DNA of 64,000 nucleotides from Acidobacteriota bacterium (GTDB lineage Bacteria > Acidobacteriota > Vicinamibacteria > Vicinamibacterales > UBA2999). The stretch is from contig CANIBQ010000006.1 of the NCBI GenBank assembly GCA_947465645.1, forward strand, positions 1 to 64,000. Reading direction: 5' to 3'. The position numbers and the translations under genes are program-made. The stretch's first letter is position 1. The number at the start of each line of letters is the position of its first letter. Below, in pieces: positions 25,109 through 32,490 of this stretch. The notes under the pieces were generated by a model. The model saw nothing but the letters and a program-made list of their open reading frames with translations, did no database searches and was not told the DNA's origin.

Positions 25109-25113
25109 CTGAC

Positions 25114-25488
25114 ATGGAGAGTATCCCGCTACTCATCGAGTTCGCCCCTGGGACATCCCTGTTGCGCGAGGGCGACCGGGTATCCGACCTGCCGATCGTC
25201 AGGAACGGACCCCCAGGCACGTTTGTCATCTTCCCGGGCGACCTGAGGGTCTCCCTCCCAACCGATCAAATCGTCTACGCGGACGACACACATGGCGCCG
25301 CGACGGTCGGATTCGGAGGCATGCGGTTCGAGGGCATGGACGATGGCCGCCTGGTGTTCATCCGCGTCCGCGAGCTTCACCCGGAGAGCGAGCTCTCCCC
25401 TGCGCGCAGCCACAGAATGACACTGGACCCGCGCTGGGTCTCTTCGATCACGGTGGATGGACGAGCGGTCTGGCCAATGAAGAAGTAG
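25114..25488 (+). CDS. Hypothetical protein
   Basis: The protein has 124 residues from the ATG at 25114, without signal peptide or membrane segment. It is rich in beta-type stretches (GTFVIFPGDLRVSLP, GRLVFIRVREL) and ends SSITVDGRAVWPMKK. I do not recognise a family. The start was chosen because an upstream ATG at 25093 lies inside the motif GATGGTATGGTC, which is shared with two other genes and looks regulatory. It is flanked by repeat-rich gaps. Confidence 0.55.
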   Translation: MESIPLLIEFAPGTSLLREGDRVSDLPIVRNGPPGTFVIFPGDLRVSLPTDQIVYADDTHGAATVGFGGMRFEGMDDGRLVFIRVRELHPESELSPARSHRMTLDPRWVSSITVDGRAVWPMKK

Positions 25489-25504
25489 GCGCCGTTCCGG
25501 CGCC

Positions 25505-25531
25505 TGGCCGACCTGACAAGGTCGGCCCCAC
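25505..25531. repeat. Half PR1 (single hairpin module)
   Basis: One module only: GGCCGACC, loop TGACAA, GGTCGGCC, then CCAC. The same module recurs twice near 26275-26332. It shows that PR1 halves occur alone. Confidence 0.8.
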
Positions 25532-25541
25532 GTACAAAGAG

Positions 25542-25556
25542 GACGATGGTATCGTC
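25542..25556 (+). promoter_or_regulatory. Perfect inverted repeat GACGAT-GGT-ATCGTC upstream of coiled-coil gene
   Basis: GACGATGGTATCGTC is a perfect 6-bp palindrome with a 3-base centre, followed by GTCGCA, 52 bases before the ATG at 25608. The identical site is found at 29158 before the paralogue. A regulator-binding site is the simplest reading. Confidence 0.6.
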
Positions 25557-25607
25557 GTCGCACTTCATCGTCTCGCCGGCGAATCGGCCACGACGCGGGA
25601 GGAGCAG

Positions 25608-26219
25608 ATGGCGGGACGCGACTTATCGGAACGCGTAGAAATTCTGGAGCAAAGAGTGGGATCGCTGGCATCACTCCCGGCCAAGGTCACGGCCCTGACC
25701 AAGGACGTCGGCACGCTGAGGGAGGAATTTTCGCAATTCCGCGCCGAGGTGCGGGTTGAATTTTCTGCCATCCGGAACCAGATGGGCGGGCTCCACGAGG
25801 TCACGATGACCCGGTCGCTGGAGCTTCACGAGGCTGGAACAGCGCAGACCTTGGGGCTGCACGACAAGGCAATCGCCCGGATGGACGGTCTCCACGGAAT
25901 TGCCATGACCCGGTCGCTGGAGCTTCACGAGGCTGGGACAGCGCAGACCTTGGGGCTGCACGACAAGGCAATCGCCCGGATGGACGGTCTCCACGAGGTC
26001 GCCATGACCCGATCGCTGGAGTTCCACGACGCCGGAAAGGCACACGCCCTCGGGCTGCATGACGAGGCGATGGCGCGCATGGAGCACCTGCACGGCATCG
26101 CGATGACCGCGACGCGGGAACTTCAGGCGACGCTGCAAACCGATCTACGCGCGATACTCGCCCGGCTGGACGAGCCTCGCCCTTCGCGACCGCGCCGCAG
26201 TCCCCGCGCGAAGCGATAG
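25608..26219 (+). CDS. Coiled-coil protein with 11-residue (hendecad) tandem repeats
   Basis: The protein has 203 residues and no signal or membrane segment. The first 60 residues are a coiled coil (RVEILEQRVGSLASLPAKV, then LREEFSQFRAEVRVEFSAIR) that is clearly paralogous to the protein at 29227. Residues 67-165 are three 33-residue repeats, each made of three 11-mers such as MTRSLELHEAG, TAQTLGLHDKA and IARMDGLHGIA, with His at a fixed position in each. The C-terminus is very basic (RPSRPRRSPRAKR). A GGGAGGAG site precedes the ATG. The function is unknown; a filament or DNA-tethering role would fit the shape. Confidence 0.75.
   Translation: MAGRDLSERVEILEQRVGSLASLPAKVTALTKDVGTLREEFSQFRAEVRVEFSAIRNQMGGLHEVTMTRSLELHEAGTAQTLGLHDKAIARMDGLHGIAMTRSLELHEAGTAQTLGLHDKAIARMDGLHEVAMTRSLEFHDAGKAHALGLHDEAMARMEHLHGIAMTATRELQATLQTDLRAILARLDEPRPSRPRRSPRAKR
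25806..26102 (+). repeat. Three tandem 99-base repeats in the coiled-coil gene
   Basis: The period is 99 bases (33 codons). The first two copies are nearly identical in DNA and the third is diverged, so one duplication looks recent. Confidence 0.85.
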
Positions 26220-26274
26220 CGATAGATAAGGCGGGTCCACTGGCCTTGGAAGTAGGCGCCGTTCCGGCGCCTGG

Positions 26275-26332
26275 CCGACCTCACAAGGTCGGCCCCACGT
26301 ACTGACTGCGCTTGTCACAAGGTCGGCCCCAC
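26275..26332. repeat. Two half-PR1 modules
   Basis: GGCCGACC-TCACAA-GGTCGGCC with CCAC (26275-26301), then a second, partial TTGTCACAAGGTCGGCCCCAC (about 26310-26332). They overlie the broken 3' end of the VOC fragment. Confidence 0.75.
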
Positions 26333-26451
26333 CTACTGACGCACCCCATCGGCAGGTCTTCGAACCGCCACTTGAAGAGCTGCGAATAGAAGGTCTTCGC
26401 CTTCTCGAGGTCATTGGTATTCAGCTCGACGTGCACAAACGCGTTTGCCAT
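26281..26451 (-). pseudogene. VOC/glyoxalase-family gene remnant (N-terminal 37 codons)
   Basis: Reading from the ATG at 26451 gives MANAFVHVELNTNDLEKAK, then TFYSQLFKWRFEDLPMG, the typical first beta-alpha unit of VOC proteins of about 125-130 residues. After residue 37 the frame enters PR1-type repeat sequence (CVSRWGRPCDK) and stops at 26281-26283. The rest of the gene is missing, so this is a remnant cut at a repeat. Confidence 0.75.
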
Positions 26452-26556
26452 GATTTCTCCCCGGCGCCTCCAATAAGACCAACCCTACAGCTGTGCTTCC
26501 CCGCTTGTTCAATAAGAGACACTTTTCCGCATCAGGATAGACGACGATAGTGATGG

Positions 26557-26895
26557 ATGTTTGACTGGTTCAAGAGGAACACGCCGGCGCCTGCCCCGAT
26601 CTCGGTGGCCCCGGAGCCGAAAGCGGCGCCGAAGAAGGCTGGAGGACGGATGGACGGCAAGTACCTGCCGCTCTTCAACTACCTTGAGCACCGCTACGCG
26701 AACACGGTCGTCCTGACGTTCCAGCAGATCGAGGATCTCCTGGAGTCGGCCCTGCCGGCCCCGGCCCGCACCGATGCCGCGTGGTGGTCGCCCGGCGGTT
26801 CCGACGCGCGCTACGCGCTGGCGTGGACGCAGGCGGAGATGACCGCGAAGCCGAACATCCTCGCGCAGAACGTGATTTTCGAACGCGCGCCGTAG
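26557..26895 (+). CDS. DUF7662-like small protein
   Basis: The protein has 112 residues: a basic and Pro/Ala-rich N-terminus (MFDWFKRNTPAPAP) followed by KYLPLFNYLEHR, VVLTFQQIEDLLESALPAPAR, AAWWS and a C-terminal ALAWTQAEM. This pattern resembles small DUF7662-type domains as I recall them. Their function is unknown. The sequence GACGACGATAGTGATGG just before the ATG partly resembles the palindrome found upstream of the neighbouring coiled-coil genes. Confidence 0.68.
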   Translation: MFDWFKRNTPAPAPISVAPEPKAAPKKAGGRMDGKYLPLFNYLEHRYANTVVLTFQQIEDLLESALPAPARTDAAWWSPGGSDARYALAWTQAEMTAKPNILAQNVIFERAP

Positions 26896-26920
26896 GCGGG
26901 TCCACAGGACCCGCCCTACA
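26894..26920. repeat. PR3 palindrome
   Basis: GGCGGGTCCACAGGACCCGCC followed by CTACA, directly after the stop of the DUF7662-like gene. It is the same family as 24866. Confidence 0.8.
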
Positions 26921-26928
26921 CTACGAGG

Positions 26929-27108
26929 GTGCGGCCGGCGGGACTGTGTGATTCGTGCGCTCACGCGAAAACCATCGAATCGTCGCGCGGCTCGGTCTTC
27001 ATCCTCTGCCAGCTCTCGCTGACGGATCCCCGCTTCCCCCGCTACCCGACCCTCCCGGTCATCGCCTGCCCCGGCTACACGCCAATCTCCCCAGACGAGG
27101 GAATATGA
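26929..27108 (+). CDS. Small Cys-containing hypothetical protein
   Basis: The frame from the GTG at 26929 encodes 59 residues: MRPAGLCDSCAHAKTIESSR, then GSVFILCQLSLTDPRFPRYP and a C-terminal ACPGYTPISP. Four cysteines (two in CDSC, then LC and AC) could bind a metal. The family feels familiar as a small conserved protein in Acidobacteriota and Actinobacteria, but without a known role. The stop is at 27106-27108, and the next small Cys-rich gene starts eight bases later. Confidence 0.65.
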   Translation: MRPAGLCDSCAHAKTIESSRGSVFILCQLSLTDPRFPRYPTLPVIACPGYTPISPDEGI

Positions 27109-27115
27109 TCGCAGC

Positions 27116-27301
27116 GTGGAAGATCGTTTCCCGGTGACCTGCCCGTACTGCGGCGAAGACGCCGAGATCTACGTCGAGCCAGAGGTGCACGGGACGCTGG
27201 TGCAGGACTGCGAGGTCTGCTGCAACCCCTGGCAGGTCACGGTCTGGTGGGACGGCGGAGAGCGCTATGTCTCGGTGCAGCGCGGAGACGGCGAAGAATA
27301 G
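27116..27301 (+). CDS. CPXCG-motif cysteine-rich protein
   Basis: The protein has 61 residues with a clear zinc-ribbon pattern: CPYCGEDAEIYVEP and QDCEVCCNPWQVTV. This matches the small CPXCG-motif family of unknown function. It starts at the GTG at 27116 and is tightly followed by the DEAD-box helicase gene, so they may share a transcript. Confidence 0.85.
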   Translation: MEDRFPVTCPYCGEDAEIYVEPEVHGTLVQDCEVCCNPWQVTVWWDGGERYVSVQRGDGEE

Positions 27302-27324
27302 CTGGTACGTGCGACAATCATTGG

Positions 27325-29142
27325 ATGTCTCCCTCGAAATCCACCTCCCCTGACAATGCCTTCTCCTCCCTCGGCCTGACAGACTCCCTCGTCGCCGTCG
27401 TCGCCGCCCTCGGCTACGAGGAGGCCACGCCGGTCCAGCGCCAGACGATCCCTCTCATGCTGGAAGGTAAGGATCTCCTCGCCCAGGCTGCCACCGGCAC
27501 GGGAAAGACGGCGGCCTTCGCGCTGCCGATGATCCAGACGCTGAAGGGGGGCCACGGAAATGCAGAAGGCAAGAAGGCTGAAGGCAAACTGGAAGGCGGA
27601 AGTGAAACCGGCACGCCGCGGCTGATCAGAAAGGGCGGCCGGCCAAAGACCTGCGGCATGGTGCTGGTGCCCACGCGCGAGCTGGCCATGCAGGTGGCGG
27701 AGGCGATTCACAAGTACGCGCGGGGCTCGAGCCTCTATGTCGTGCCGCTTTACGGCGGCGCCTCGATGCAGCAGCAGATCCGCGCCCTCGAGCGCGGCGC
27801 CGACATCGTCGTGGCCACGCCTGGCCGGGCGCTCGATCACATCCGCCGCAAGACGCTCGTGCTCGATGCGATGCAGGTGGTCGTGCTCGACGAAGCGGAC
27901 GAGATGCTCGACATGGGATTCGCCGAGGACATCGACACGATCCTCGAGAGCACGCCGACGACGCGGCAGACGACCCTCTTCTCCGCGACGATGCCGGCGC
28001 GGATCCTGGCGATCGCGAAGCGTCACCTGAACAACCCGACGCGCGTGACGGTCGCGCACGAGAAAACCGCGGCGGGCAAGATGCCGCGGGTCCGCCAGGT
28101 GGCCTACGTGATCCGCCGCGACCAGAAGCCGGCGGCGCTCGATCGCATCCTCGACATGGAGAGTCCCACGTCGGCGCTGGTCTTCTGCCGCACGCGCCTC
28201 GAGGTGGATACGCTCGTCGAGACGCTCAACGCGCACGGCTACCGGGCGGAAGCGCTGCACGGCGGGATGATGCAGCGCCAGCGTGACGGGGTGATGGCCC
28301 GGATGCGCGCGCAGAAGACGGATCTGCTGATCGCCACTGACGTCGCCGCGCGCGGGCTCGACATCGAGCACCTCTCCCACGTCGTCAACTACGACCTCCC
28401 TCCTGAACCGGAGTCCTACGTGCACCGCATCGGCCGCACCGGCCGCGCGGGACGCGAGGGCACGGCGATCAGCCTGGTCGAGCCGCGCGAGCATCGCCTG
28501 CTGAAGACCATCGAGCAGCTCACCAAGCAGAAGATCGAGGTCAACACGCTGCCGACGGTCGCCGATCTCCGCGCGCGGAGGATCGAGATCACCAAGTCGT
28601 CCATCCGCGAGCAGCTCGTCGCTGGTGGCTTCGACGATGTGAAGGTGGTCGTGCAGGCACTGGCGGATGAATTCGATCTGATCGACGTCGCGGCCGCGGC
28701 GGTGAAGGTCGCGCACCTCGCGACGATCGGCGACGGCGAGGAGAAGGAGATTCCCTCGGCCGGTCCGGCTAAAGCCGGACACTACGAAGGAGGTGGTTCT
28801 GATCGAGGCCTTCGGCCTCGATCGGCGAGCCATAAAGGCTCGCCCCACATGTCGGAAGGCGACCGGGGTCCGCGAGGCCGGTCATCCCGTGGCAGCGACC
28901 CGAACGTGGTGCGGCTCTTTGTCGGGGCTGGCCGCGAGGCGGGCATCCGGCCGGGCGACCTGGTCGGCGCCATTGCCGGCGAAGCGGGGATCCCGGCGAA
29001 GCTGCTCGGCGCGATCGAGATCAGCGAGCGTTTCTCCCTGGTCGAAGTGCCCGAGGACATGGCAGACGACATCATCGCCGCCATGAAAAAGGCCAACCTG
29101 CGCGGCCAGAAAGTCACGATCCGCCGGGAGCGCGACTCCTAG
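27325..29142 (+). CDS. DEAD-box RNA helicase with C-terminal DbpA-type RNA-binding domain (repeat-invaded)
   Basis: It unwinds RNA, probably in ribosome assembly or cold adaptation. Helicase motifs in order are AQAATGTGKTAAF, PTRELAMQ, VVLDEADEML, LFSATMP, TDVAARGLDIE and HRIGRTGRAG. The C-terminus (NVVRLFVGAGREAGIRPGDL onward) is a DbpA-like RNA-binding domain, giving a CsdA/DeaD-like 605-residue protein. Two insertions stand out: residues about 76-109 between motifs I and Ia, encoded by AAGGCTGAAGGC-type words, and residues about 479-513 before the DbpA domain, containing a translated PR2 (GPAKAGHY) and another palindrome. The start is the ATG at 27325. Confidence 0.94.
   Translation: MSPSKSTSPDNAFSSLGLTDSLVAVVAALGYEEATPVQRQTIPLMLEGKDLLAQAATGTGKTAAFALPMIQTLKGGHGNAEGKKAEGKLEGGSETGTPRLIRKGGRPKTCGMVLVPTRELAMQVAEAIHKYARGSSLYVVPLYGGASMQQQIRALERGADIVVATPGRALDHIRRKTLVLDAMQVVVLDEADEMLDMGFAEDIDTILESTPTTRQTTLFSATMPARILAIAKRHLNNPTRVTVAHEKTAAGKMPRVRQVAYVIRRDQKPAALDRILDMESPTSALVFCRTRLEVDTLVETLNAHGYRAEALHGGMMQRQRDGVMARMRAQKTDLLIATDVAARGLDIEHLSHVVNYDLPPEPESYVHRIGRTGRAGREGTAISLVEPREHRLLKTIEQLTKQKIEVNTLPTVADLRARRIEITKSSIREQLVAGGFDDVKVVVQALADEFDLIDVAAAAVKVAHLATIGDGEEKEIPSAGPAKAGHYEGGGSDRGLRPRSASHKGSPHMSEGDRGPRGRSSRGSDPNVVRLFVGAGREAGIRPGDLVGAIAGEAGIPAKLLGAIEISERFSLVEVPEDMADDIIAAMKKANLRGQKVTIRRERDS
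27558..27606. repeat. Short-word run (GAAGGC) inside the DEAD-box gene
   Basis: GCAGAAGGCAAGAAGGC, TGAAGGCAAAC and TGGAAGGCGGAAG repeat one word and are read as HGNAEGKKAEGKLEGG between helicase motifs I and Ia. Confidence 0.7.
28762..28850. repeat. PR2 and a PR1-like palindrome inside the DEAD-box gene
   Basis: GGTCCGGCTAAAGCCGGAC with ACTACG (28762-28786) is read as GPAKAGHY. It is followed by GAGGCCTTCGGCCTC and by GGCGAGCC-ATAAA-GGCTCGCCCCAC (to about 28848). Both lie in the linker before the DbpA domain. Confidence 0.85.
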
Positions 29143-29157
29143 CGAACGGAAGCCATC

Positions 29158-29172
29158 GACGATGGTATCGTC
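29158..29172 (+). promoter_or_regulatory. Perfect inverted repeat GACGAT-GGT-ATCGTC upstream of coiled-coil paralogue
   Basis: Identical to the site at 25542, including the GTCGCA that follows, and 55 bases before the ATG at 29227. Conservation of site and spacing between two paralogues points to a shared regulator. Confidence 0.6.
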
Positions 29173-29226
29173 GTCGCACGTCTACTTCGGCCCGCCAACG
29201 ACGGCGCAAGGGCTGGAGGAAGACAA

Positions 29227-29622
29227 ATGGCCGGACGATCGCTGGAAGAACGCATCAATACCTTGGAGCGTAACGGGGCTTCTTTGCAAGAATTGCCAGC
29301 AAAAGTAGACCAACTCGCCGGCAACCTCGATGCGCTCACGAGGAAAGTCGACGTACTCGCCGGGGACCTCGACGCGCTGACCGTAAATGTCGGAGTGCTT
29401 ACCGACGACGTCGGGACCTTCAGATCGGAATTTCTGCAATTTCGCGACGAGACGCGCGGTGAATTTTCTGCCGTCAGGGTTGAGATGCACAAGCTGAATG
29501 AAACCGCCATGACCCGGATGGGTGAGCTGTACGAGCTCACCTCAAGGCAGATGCGCGTCCTTCACGAGGACGTGATCACGCGGATCACCATCCTCGGTGA
29601 AGGGCGGCAGCGCGACTCCTAA
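29227..29622 (+). CDS. Coiled-coil protein, paralogue of the gene at 25608
   Basis: The protein has 131 residues. MAGRSLEERINTLE, LQELPAKVDQLAG and DDVGTFRSEFLQFRDETRGE align with the start of the 25608 product (MAGRDLSERVEILE, SLPAKVTALTKDVGT, REEFSQFRAEVRVE). Here the middle is extended by seven-residue units (LAGNLDA, LTRKVDV, LAGDLDA, LTVNVGV), typical of a left-handed coiled coil, instead of the 11-residue repeats of its paralogue. No signal or membrane segment. The function is unknown. Confidence 0.72.
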   Translation: MAGRSLEERINTLERNGASLQELPAKVDQLAGNLDALTRKVDVLAGDLDALTVNVGVLTDDVGTFRSEFLQFRDETRGEFSAVRVEMHKLNETAMTRMGELYELTSRQMRVLHEDVITRITILGEGRQRDS

Positions 29623-29628
29623 CGAACC

Positions 29629-29652
29629 GGAGGCCTGAAGGCCTCCTCTACC
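29629..29652. repeat. PR4-type palindrome
   Basis: GGAGGCCTGAAGGCCTCC followed by CTACC, in the gap between convergent genes. The core resembles the palindrome at 45797. Confidence 0.65.
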
Positions 29653-29653
29653 C

Positions 29654-31684
29654 TCAATACTGCAGGTCGCGCATCGTGAACGGGCGCGGGGGTTCGGCGC
29701 CGAGGATGCGGTGCAGGATCGAGTTCAGCGTCCACTCGTCGTTGTCGAACCCGCCGTGCGAGTTGCTCCGCGACACGCTGCCCGCGCCGCCCGGCGCGCC
29801 GGCGACGACGATGCTGGGACGCCCGTCTACGTGTCTCCCGAAAATTCTCGCCACGTCCCGATCGGGCGCCGCCACGGCCTCGAGCTGCTGCACGTAGCGC
29901 TGCATGCCGAGCAGCGGCGTGTCGAACCGCCCCTCGAAGGCGTTGCTCACCAGGTACAACAGCGACTTCCCATACGGACCGACGTCGTCGTCGCGCTCGC
30001 CCTGGTCGCTGAGCATGAAGAGCGAGGGCTGCGGTGCCTTTCCTCCCAGGACGTGCGGCACCACGTGCTTCTTGAAGTCATTCACGGTGATCGCGGGAGC
30101 CATGAACGACAGCGATCGGAAGTTGACGCCGAGCGCCGTGAGCTGCTCCAGCGCATGCGCCGCGAAGATGCTCCCGGCGCTGTGGGCGACGACGTGTAGC
30201 TCCCATTTCTGGCGCCGGGCGGCAGGGACGCGCGCGAGCGCCTTCCTGGCGTGCTTCACGAGTAGCTGGATCACGCCGCGCTCGGCCGGATCGTGCGACG
30301 CGCCCCGCGCGTTCTCCTTCATCTCGTTCCACATGCCGGTGCCGGGACGGCTGAGCGTCAGCTCGAACGTCCGGTCCTTCGCTTCGATCAGGTGATCGCG
30401 AAACTCGTCGAGCCACTCGCGCGGGCCGCCCGACCGCCCGTCGTCCCTGCCGAACGCGTCACGGATGATCGCGCGCAGCGTCTCGGCGGCGCCGGTTTCC
30501 CACATCAGGTGCACGGGATAGATTTCGTTCGCGAGGCAGACGTCGCGGAACGCGACCACCCGTTTCGCCGCGTCGCGCTCGTTGTTGAGGCCTCCGTGCA
30601 GGTAGAGCATCACGCGCTGCGCCGACCAGCCGCGCGTCGCCGCGGGAATCGTTTCGGTGAACATCCGCTCGATGTCCTGCTCCGTCGTCCAGTATTCGCC
30701 CGACCCGGACAAGCGGCCGTTGTTGCCGGAGTTGATCACGTACGGACGGATGTCGGCGAGCGGAATGGACGGCGTGGCCCGGTGGATCCCCGCCGTGCTC
30801 GCGCCGCTCGTCTCCCAGAGATCGACGGTGATCGGGACGCCGATCTGCGCCACCCAGACATCGGTGGCGTGAATCAGGTAGTCCTCGTACGGCAGCAGCG
30901 CAAACCCGCCTTCGCCCCACCCGTCTCCCCAGGAGTTCTGGACGAGGAAGCCTTCCTCCGTGTAGCCGACGAACGCCACCGCGTGTCCGCTGTCGGCGCG
31001 GCCGACCCGCTGGATGGTCGGCAGCTTCCACTTCGGCGCCACCTGGCGCGCCCGGCCGTCGGGCGCGTCCCAGCCGTCGTGCACCATCAGCGTCACGTAC
31101 AGGATGCCGGCGGCGTTGAGCGCGGCATGCATGTCGCGCACGCCGCGGTGGCGAACGCGGTAATAGGCGCCGCCAGGAATTGCCCGGGCCTCCTGCATGA
31201 CATCGGTGGTGAAATGCTCGATGCCGTGCGCCTTGTCCTTCCACGACGCGCGGCGGCAGACGCCGTGCGCCACCCACCCCTTCATCGCGCCGCGCGCCGA
31301 GGATCCTTCGTAGTCTTCCCCGGGCCATTCGTCGTAGCGGCGCGCAAGCTCGTAGACCATGCGGGGACTGACGCGGCCGCGACCGATTCGTTTTCCGAGG
31401 TGATACTGAATGACCGCCGCGAGCGCGAAGCCGGTGCAGGCGCCTTCATTCCCCTGGTCGAGGATCTCGGGCACGCGATCGCAGTTGACGATGCGGCGCG
31501 GCAGCGGCTCGAGGGTCGGACGGTAGAGCCAGTCGCGCAGGTCCACGCGATCCGGCATCGCATCCAGCGTCCGCCCCTTGTGGGATGCGGGACGCAGGGC
31601 CGGAGTGGACGATCGACGGGACTTCGCGGAGGGACGGGTGGTTTTCGGAAGTTGCTGGGCGCGCGAGGCGCGTGATGTCGGCAT
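29654..31684 (-). CDS. Papain-like (C1) cysteine peptidase fused to an alpha/beta-hydrolase
   Basis: The protein has 676 residues and no signal peptide. The first half is a C1 papain fold with Gln77 and Cys83 (LDQGNEGACTGFALAA), His234 (DSGHAVAFVG) and Asn250 (LVQNSWGDGWGEGGFALLP). The second half has HGG (YLHGGLNN) as a possible oxyanion loop and the nucleophile elbow AHSAG with Ser502, followed by a late FMLSDQGERDDDVG. The combination suggests a two-activity hydrolase. The first 43 residues are basic and low in complexity; an internal ATG before PDRVDLRDW is a possible start. The role is unknown; it stands alone. Confidence 0.8.
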   Translation of the reverse strand: MPTSRASRAQQLPKTTRPSAKSRRSSTPALRPASHKGRTLDAMPDRVDLRDWLYRPTLEPLPRRIVNCDRVPEILDQGNEGACTGFALAAVIQYHLGKRIGRGRVSPRMVYELARRYDEWPGEDYEGSSARGAMKGWVAHGVCRRASWKDKAHGIEHFTTDVMQEARAIPGGAYYRVRHRGVRDMHAALNAAGILYVTLMVHDGWDAPDGRARQVAPKWKLPTIQRVGRADSGHAVAFVGYTEEGFLVQNSWGDGWGEGGFALLPYEDYLIHATDVWVAQIGVPITVDLWETSGASTAGIHRATPSIPLADIRPYVINSGNNGRLSGSGEYWTTEQDIERMFTETIPAATRGWSAQRVMLYLHGGLNNERDAAKRVVAFRDVCLANEIYPVHLMWETGAAETLRAIIRDAFGRDDGRSGGPREWLDEFRDHLIEAKDRTFELTLSRPGTGMWNEMKENARGASHDPAERGVIQLLVKHARKALARVPAARRQKWELHVVAHSAGSIFAAHALEQLTALGVNFRSLSFMAPAITVNDFKKHVVPHVLGGKAPQPSLFMLSDQGERDDDVGPYGKSLLYLVSNAFEGRFDTPLLGMQRYVQQLEAVAAPDRDVARIFGRHVDGRPSIVVAGAPGGAGSVSRSNSHGGFDNDEWTLNSILHRILGAEPPRPFTMRDLQY

Positions 31685-31791
31685 CCGCGCAGGATAGGGC
31701 TACGGCAGCCCGCTCTCTGCACAAAAAAACTGCGAGCGGGAAGTAGGAGCTAAATAGGGGTTAGGGGGAAGGGGGTAGAAAGACGGGAGAG

Positions 31792-32367
31792 CTAACGGAT
31801 GAACGTGAACTTGGCCTGGCCGGATGTTCCACTGCCCCAGGGCCAGAGGAACGCGCCGTTGCTGGGCCGCGCGACGGCGCTGACGCGCACGTAGTATTCG
31901 CGGTTCGGCTGCAGGACTGACGTCTTGAAGAGCGGCAGGCGCTGGAAGGTCGTCATCCACTGCCGCACGGCCGCATCGTCTTCGGTGATCTGCTGCTGAT
32001 CGACGCGGCCGTCGAGCATGCGGACGATGGTGTGGCGGCGGTGCAGGTTGTCGAACTGGACGCTGTTGCTGACGACGGTCGTGGCAATCGTGCGGTCAAC
32101 CCACGCGGGCACTTCGAGCCGCAGGTCCACGGTGTAGGTAAAGGTGGTTTTCAGCCCGCTCTGGATGGCCGCCTTCACCTCGTCGGTAAAGCCGTCGGCG
32201 AGCTCGAATGTCACGAGGACGTTGTCATCCCGGACCAGCGGGACGATACGGAGCTGTTCCGCAGCCGCCAGGGTGGCGGTCAATGACAGCAGCGTCAACC
32301 CCACCCAGGTCAATAAAGACAGGGATTTCGTTGAGCGGCCGCCGGAATGTCCTGAATTGGGACGCAT
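31792..32367 (-). CDS. DUF4390 domain protein, exported
   Basis: The protein has 191 residues, with an N-terminal hydrophobic signal (WVGLTLLSLTATLAAA). The body (VRDDNVLVTFELADGFTDEV, RLEVPAWVDRTIA, then LQPNREYYVRVSA) fits DUF4390, a beta-rich periplasmic family of unknown function. Its 3' gap (31685-31791) has a purine-rich word run (TAGGGGTTAGGGGGAAGGGGG) and no gene. Confidence 0.82.
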   Translation of the reverse strand: MRPNSGHSGGRSTKSLSLLTWVGLTLLSLTATLAAAEQLRIVPLVRDDNVLVTFELADGFTDEVKAAIQSGLKTTFTYTVDLRLEVPAWVDRTIATTVVSNSVQFDNLHRRHTIVRMLDGRVDQQQITEDDAAVRQWMTTFQRLPLFKTSVLQPNREYYVRVSAVARPSNGAFLWPWGSGTSGQAKFTFIR

Positions 32368-32490
32368 TTGCTGATTGCGAGGTCACTCTAGCACACGTCA
32401 GGCTCATCAGGTGCTAAGATTCTGAAGAGCTGGTCCCGATAAACACCGTGGGACCTCAGGGGTTCAGTAACAGTCCAAACAGTTCAACAG

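Larger units (their letters stand above)
24848..25113. other. Gene-free stretch with decayed repeats and a hairpin
   Basis: It holds a PR3 palindrome and a decayed half PR1 (24866-24930), then about 100 bases with no recognised feature. A 7-bp hairpin follows (CGGGAGG 25041-25047 pairs with CCTCCCG 25057-25063, 9-base loop), then the palindrome-like motif at 25091 that precedes the next gene. Confidence 0.6.

Noticed and set aside
25806..26102. CRISPR-like repeat array
   Set aside because: The 99-base repeats are contiguous and in frame, with no spacers; they encode coiled-coil units.
25505..26332. PR1 half copies as CRISPR repeats or att sites
   Set aside because: They are irregularly spaced, palindromic and dispersed over the whole window, and there is no integrase or cas gene.
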